Shown here piece by piece: positions 59,530 through 64,000 of a stretch of DNA of 64,000 nucleotides. The notes under the pieces were generated by a model. It saw nothing but the letters and a program-made list of their open reading frames with translations, did no database searches and was not told the DNA's origin. Every line of letters begins with the position of its first letter. Within the stretch, counting starts at the first letter, position 1. A program made the translations under genes and the position numbers. The stretch comes from Climacium dendroides (Eukaryota; Streptophyta; Bryopsida; Hypnales; Climaciaceae), in assembly GCA_950106755.1 (NCBI GenBank), contig OX467082.1, forward strand, positions 51,540,588 through 51,604,587, read 5' to 3'.

Positions 59530-61026
59530 TCCCGATCAATCCTCTTCCTCTCCACGACAGGATCCGGAAAGTAAGATCACCCAATCCTCTCACACCTCTA
59601 AAGGCAGACCTTGCTCTGAGAGCACTCCCAAACCACAAAGACACAATGAGGTTTGAGGAACCAAACCCCTGCGTATCCCTCCCTAGCAGTCACAGCCGTT
59701 GGGAAAGTAGCCGTTTTCGCAATCATCATGGAGGAAACTAGCCGTTAAAACGGTCCTCCTTGATGTATGGGATTACTGTTGGATCCGGGATTTCCTCTTC
59801 CCGTCCCGATAATCTTCCGGTAGCGTGCGGATGCGTTTGCTTCCGGCCCCGGTATATTTTTCGACCCGTGTTCCGTTCCTCGGATGCGGATCCGGTTCTG
59901 GATCTTTAATAAAAATAGGAATCTTACAATATCTTTCTTAACCAAATTATCTATCTACTACTAATTCAATAGGGAGGTAGGGTTAATATTGGTAATATAA
60001 TTAGTTTGCCATTTTGCAAATCAAAATTTTTTACCAATGTCCACTCCTTACTTATATATTCTATATAACCATCTTCATCCTCTCATTTTGGTCTACGACA
60101 GTCATCAAGGAGAAGATGGCAATGCAAAGATCCTTCATGGCTCCGCGAATGGTATCCGTGGAGACAGCTGCTTAAGATGAAGGTCAACCATCAACGGGGA
60201 AAAAGGCTGGTGGGTCACAAAGTAAAGGCAAGAAAAACAAGAAGCTGCCACCATCTTCAACAACAGCACCTCAAAGCAATCCACTGGCATCCGGATCAGC
60301 AAAGAAGGCAGTCGAGAGGACTTCGGAGTAGTCAGGCGTGGAATTGGCAAGCTATCTTGAAGAAATAAATGCCGTTCCGGAAGCCCTCAAGATGGAGCGG
60401 AAGCCAAACTACAAAGATATAAGTGCTTTGTACAAGAACTTCTGGAGGAAGTACTCCACCGCGTTTATCTACGGAGTTGGTGAGAAGAAAGAGCTACCAA
60501 TTGGAAAGTTGAAGGAGGCACCTGCCGAACTCAACATATGCGTGAAGGAGGACAAAATTGTTAAAGAAATGCTCCATTATCTTGTCAACATGCCGGACAA
60601 GAGTGTGAAGCAGACTCTTTGTATCACACCGGTCTTGCCAAAAGGCAGAAGAGATCCACCTCGATGGGAAGAGGTGATGGACGGAGACTTCTACATCATC
60701 AATGGCCAGCACAGCGTAGCTGCAAACCACTTGATAATGCAAGAAGAAAGCATGGTGAACGAAGAAGTGAAAAAACACTTCAGAACCTGGAAATGCTACG
60801 TGGTTTGGTCACTCGATAAGGAGATGTTGAGGACAATCTCCGCATACTATAATTAGACCAACCACTTTCAGTCCACTACGCCATCTTGGGCAACAAATAT
60901 CTTGGGAGCAAGGACTGTGTGGGTTTCCATAGGAAGACCGGCACCACCAAAAGGAGATAAAATTGGTGGACCCTCATAACAAGGCAAAGCCCATACTGCG
61001 CTAACGCAAAAGTACAAGGTAAGCAT

Positions 61027-61047
61027 TTTAAGGCGGACCGCCCTAAA
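61027..61047. promoter_or_regulatory. Copy 2 palindrome a (intron 1)
   Basis: 21 nt: TTTAAGGCGG, central A, CCGCCCTAAA, followed by CTGCA. It starts 8 nt after the splice donor. Confidence 0.65.
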
Positions 61048-62522
61048 CTGCATAAGCTTACAGTTTTGTACTTGCTCTCTGAGTGAGCTCCTTCTGCAGT
61101 GTAGTTTATGATAAGATCACAAGTTAATGAATCTAGTCAATCCTTGTGCAGAATTTTGAAAAGGCAGTTAATCTCAGATTTGCCATGATTGACGTATATA
61201 AAAGCTTCACGCTCTCAAAGAAGAAGGGTGCAGACAAAAAGCTAATACTAACAAATGAACTGAAAATAATTTCTACACCCGACAACGTTTACGAGGTCTG
61301 GAGCGAAGTTATCATCAGTGTTGCACACGGGGAGCTCATCGATCCAAAGACAAAAATGAAGTTCAATGAGAAGGAAAATTGGAAACAAGAAAGCTGTGCA
61401 ATGAGTAGGGACTTCTTCAGGCCCCTTGAAAATCTCAGCTATGATGATATAAAGAGATTGGTGAAGCACATTCTCAATCGTTCCGGCCCAAGTCGCCACC
61501 ACCCATATCCGAAAGTGACAATCAAACCAGTGTCCACGATTGTACAAGACTGCTACAACGCCAAGGAATGGGTGGAGAGAGTGAAGCGGGAGAAGAAGGT
61601 GAAAAAAGAGTTTCACCTGATCTATCCAGAATTCAACTTGTTCAATGTAAGGAATGAGCTCATTCCGAAGAACTGGCGACAGTTCAAGAGGAGCCGCTGC
61701 TTTGCTAGTGCAACGATGAATTTGTTGCTCAAAAGGCCGGGTGAGGCATATTTTTTGATGACCAAGCAAACCCGAGGGAGAAATAAGACAACAGCAACCA
61801 TCGATTCCAAGATAGAGGCCTTCTTCAAAGTGTTTATGGAGAAGAAGAACCAATTTTGCATTCCTTCATCGGTCGCACATTTGCGTCCTTACAACATACG
61901 TTACAACACGCACGAGAACCGGTCAGTGGATGTTTGGACGCCAGAGACAGTGAGCATGATCAGTTTAGGAGTGATCGATTTCCGATCGATTCCCGGAGTG
62001 CTGGAGAAGGAGAACTCAACGATGGAGAAGCCGTTCTTCTTGGAAGTACTAATGTCTTAGCAGCAAAAGAAGGAACCTCTTCTTGAAGAAGTCAAGACTT
62101 GGTTGTTTATCGTCGAGGACGAGACCGACTTATCTCAAGTCCTCGGGTTCGTTGAAAAAAACGAGGTCTTACGTACATATAATCAGAGTTTTTCCGATTA
62201 CTACCCAACAAAAAATGAGAGGCTTTATGATCTTCCAGCGAATTCGGCAAGGGCGCTGAGGAAAGTACCGCTCATTTTTCTCCAAAGCAGAGACTTGGCA
62301 ATGCAGATCCGGATTGAACCGGAATTTTGAGCTCCGGATACAATCACTTATAAAGAATCTAAGAGGTATAATGAGCTACCATTTAGAATGTATATTATGG
62401 AACTGCGAATGGAATTCTACCTTGGGATCATCAAGAAGTTCTGCCATCCAGGATCAAGCGTATTTTTTGTTTTTGTTGGGAACAAATTGACATGTGTTGC
62501 ACTGGTAAGTACATCGCTACAA

Positions 62523-62543
62523 TTTAAGTCGGACCGACCTAAA
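62523..62543. promoter_or_regulatory. Copy 2 palindrome b (intron 2)
   Basis: 21 nt: TTTAAGTCGG, central A, CCGACCTAAA, followed by TTGCA. 18 nt after the donor. Confidence 0.65.
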
Positions 62544-62612
62544 TTGCAAACCTGCACTTAAAGCTTACTGTTTACTTGTAGTAAATGAACAATTTCTAGA
62601 ACCTGGTTGCAG

Positions 62613-62633
62613 TTTAGGGAGGACCGCCCTAAA
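62613..62633. promoter_or_regulatory. Copy 2 palindrome c (intron 2)
   Basis: 21 nt: TTTAGGGAGG, central A, CCGCCCTAAA, followed by ATGCA. One mismatched pair. Confidence 0.65.
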
Positions 62634-62719
62634 ATGCACAGATAGTCTAGAACTCAATGATTAATTGTCATAATCGTCGACGTTATTTTCCTATCCTAGC
62701 CTATGTTCCTTGGATGTTG

Positions 62720-62740
62720 TTTAGGTCGGACCGTCCTAAA
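62720..62740. promoter_or_regulatory. Copy 2 palindrome d (intron 2)
   Basis: 21 nt: TTTAGGTCGG, central A, CCGTCCTAAA, followed by TTGCA. One mismatched pair. Confidence 0.65.
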
Positions 62741-63870
62741 TTGCAAGTCAGTAACTCTAAGATTCTGCATGCTGTGTTTGGTTGCAAATGAGCTGGGTAG
62801 ATGTTTTCGCTATTGTCTCGGATTACAAAACAGACATCTGGCAAAATATTGCCACGGTCGGTTTATCGTTGGACAAGGATGACTTCCTCGACTCCTCATA
62901 TGCTGTTGACAAAGACATTGTATCGATTCAATGTAAGTCACAGTACAACCCTGATTCGATCAGACCAAGGGGTCGCTCGGAGACTATTACCTCGCCTGGC
63001 CAAAACCAGGGAAGAGGCGCATGGAGGAAGACGTCAAGGAAGATGAAAATGAGGAGGAAGAGGATGACTTCGATGTAGAAGACATTGCGGGGGATTACGA
63101 CGTGTTTGACAAAATCACCACGCTAGGTACTCGTGCATCGCAGACCAATTTAGGGTCGTCAAGCTCAATAGGGCTGCAGAACACAGCAGTCCAAGCTGTT
63201 GATGCTGAAACTCCAGTTTCCAGAACTAGGCCTACTAAGAAAAAGAAGGTGGACCATATGCAGGCCTTGTCAATGTCGCTATCAGTGGTATTGAAGCAAC
63301 AGGAAGAAATGAGGCACGAACAAAAGAGAGACTGGGAGGTAAATTTAGAGTTCCAAAAAGAATCAACTAAAAACTTTGCGGGTCTAGCGCAGGCCTTCCT
63401 AGAGGAACAAAGGTTGAATAGGGAGGAGCGTGAACATAATCGGGTAATGTGGCAAGCATACTTGGACAGAAATCAAGCCCAGCTAGTTGCCACGCTTCCA
63501 CCACCAATAGCTTCGCAGCAGCTCCTCATTGGAAACAACCCATCAGAATCCAATGATAGTGTTGTCTCCGTTCCGCAGAAGGATACTGTTGCGCCTCTGC
63601 CTCTTCCACCGGGGCCTCCGGATTTTATCCCTCCACCTATTCCTGTGAAAGAAACAGGTGGAGGTCAGAGCTCCTCATCGCCCAAGAACGTCACATCGAC
63701 CTTGAAAGGCGCACAAACTACAAGCGAGGGGATATCCAGGGGAGATTAGAAGTGTGATAGTGGGCAGAACTTGTATGTGGATCCAGAAGAGGTAGTGCCC
63801 GGGAGTACCACCGATCGCGTCAATGATCCACCAATAGGTTGTGCCAAGTAATCACTCGATGTCATTTGTT

Positions 63871-63889
63871 GTAGCTCAACTCGAACTGA
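63871..63889. promoter_or_regulatory. Copy 2 counterpart of palindrome P3
   Basis: GTAGCTCAACTCGAACTGA, 19 nt after the stop codon of the ParB/methylase-like gene. It is aligned in place and length with P3 of copy 1, though its arms are decayed. Confidence 0.4.
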
Positions 63890-63937
63890 TGTGTATTCTA
63901 GAGCTGCATTTGTAGATATAGTGTACATAGTTTTTTT

Positions 63938-64000
63938 ATGGACACGGAAACTTCTGGTGGACTGAACCATGGAGTTCCAAATTTTGTAATCAATTTTGTA
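63938..64000 (+). CDS. Start of a second FCP1-like gene (runs off the window)
   Basis: ATG at 63938 with six codons then G before GTGG, matching the first exon of copy 1 (36293-36314, seven codons plus G). Only the probable first exon and the beginning of the intron are visible, so the FCP1 domain itself is inferred from synteny with copy 1. Confidence 0.35.
   Translation, partial: MDTETSGGLNHGVPNFVINFV

Larger units (their letters stand above)
40331..60100 (-). mobile_element. 5' LTR A of the gypsy element, split by a 15.9-kb insertion
   Basis: The LTR occupies 60100-59530 and 43630-40331, together 3871 bp, from TGTCGTAGACC to CTATGACA. The sequence on either side of the insertion is contiguous in the intact copies at about 26440 and 34280. 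Upstream of 60100 lies the ParB/methylase-like copy 2, so the gypsy element inserted in or just before that gene. The next five bases (GTCAT) would be the target duplication, but the partner was lost with the truncated 3' LTR. Confidence 0.85.
60116..63851 (+). pseudogene. ParB/DNA-methylase-like gene, cassette copy 2
   Basis: Exons 60116-61018, 61152-62504 and 62788-63851. The ParB-like region near 60610-60860 reads DGDFYIINGQHSVAANH, then TWKCYVVWSLD and TISAYYN, the layout of a ParB/Srx fold with its G-x-H-x-x-A-A box. The methylase-like part has the PGSSVFFVFVGNKLT region near 62450-62490. A ParB domain joined to an N4/N6 methylase is common in phages and bacteria. Decay: TAA 60173, TAG 60329, TAG 60854, TAA 60977, TAG 62058, TGA 62328, a frameshift near 62930-62995 and TAG 63747. 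The acceptor before 62788 is AA where copy 1 has AG. The C-terminus PPIGCAK matches PPVGCAQ of copy 1. Confidence 0.65.

Noticed and set aside
60116..62504. ParB-like gene as bacterial contamination
   Set aside because: It has GT-AG introns, a eukaryote-like low-complexity C-terminus and a second copy in the same window, flanked by plant transposons.
7285..63749. A variant genetic code with TAG as glutamine
   Set aside because: TGA and TAA also interrupt the same frames, and the intact FCP1-like frame ends in TAG. Methylation-driven decay explains the bias more simply.

Overview
The window is nuclear DNA of a green plant, repeat-rich and intron-containing. Support for a plant: a SUVR-type pre-SET/SET/post-SET histone methyltransferase, a plant-type BTB/POZ gene with a clean GT-AG intron, a Ty3/gypsy element whose primer-binding site is the exact complement of the plant tRNA-Asp 3' end (as in Athila-type elements), CACTA-type MITEs with 3-bp target duplications, and decayed genes whose in-frame stops are mostly TAG or TGA, as expected from C-to-T decay of methylated CAG, CGA and TGG sites. 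The species cannot be read off the sequence. The unusual gene content (ParB/methylase-like and DLNG-type FCP1-like genes) makes me favour a non-seed plant or charophyte, but this is inference.

Layout. 1-2496: end of a large LTR (family A) that carries its own ORF. 2907-4516: CACTA-like non-autonomous element. 4517-8755: two diverged, broken relatives (families B and C) of the LTR-encoded protein. 9947-12043: decayed coiled-coil ORF with a CACTA MITE inserted in it. 13307-14577: solo LTR of family D with target duplication AAGCG. 19401-21333: the only ordinary-looking host gene, a BTB/POZ protein. 24645-25682: CACTA fragment and two opposed fragments of LTR D.

25683-60100 reads as one very large nested locus on the minus strand. 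A family A gypsy element has its 5' LTR at 60100 down to 40331, its PBS at 40322-40305, gag leader to about 39850, then gag-PR-RT-RH-INT from about 32325 to 27070, a PPT, and a truncated 3' LTR at 27018-25683. The 5' LTR is split by a 15.9-kb element (43631-59529) with 21-bp terminal inverted repeats. That element holds two convergent genes: a SUVR-like H3K9 methyltransferase fused to a RING-like and coiled-coil N-terminus (47278-53539, plus), and a DDE-type transposase (58122-54210, minus). The gypsy internal region is also split by a 7.5-kb segment (about 32326-39850) with a different gene cassette.

That cassette occurs twice: copy 1 at 32326-38409 and copy 2 from 60116 past the window end. 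Each has a ParB-like plus DNA-methylase-like gene followed by an FCP1-like gene. The introns and spacers carry near-palindromes of fixed length whose sequence is copy-specific (19-mers built on TCAGC...GCTGA in copy 1, 21-mers built on TTTARG...CCTAAA in copy 2). Copy 1 is interrupted by a solo LTR A (32726-34852) with target duplication GGTAT. Copy 2 is decayed by stops, a frameshift and a lost splice acceptor. The two best candidates for an undescribed system are this cassette with its palindromes, and the TIR element carrying a heterochromatin-writing enzyme.
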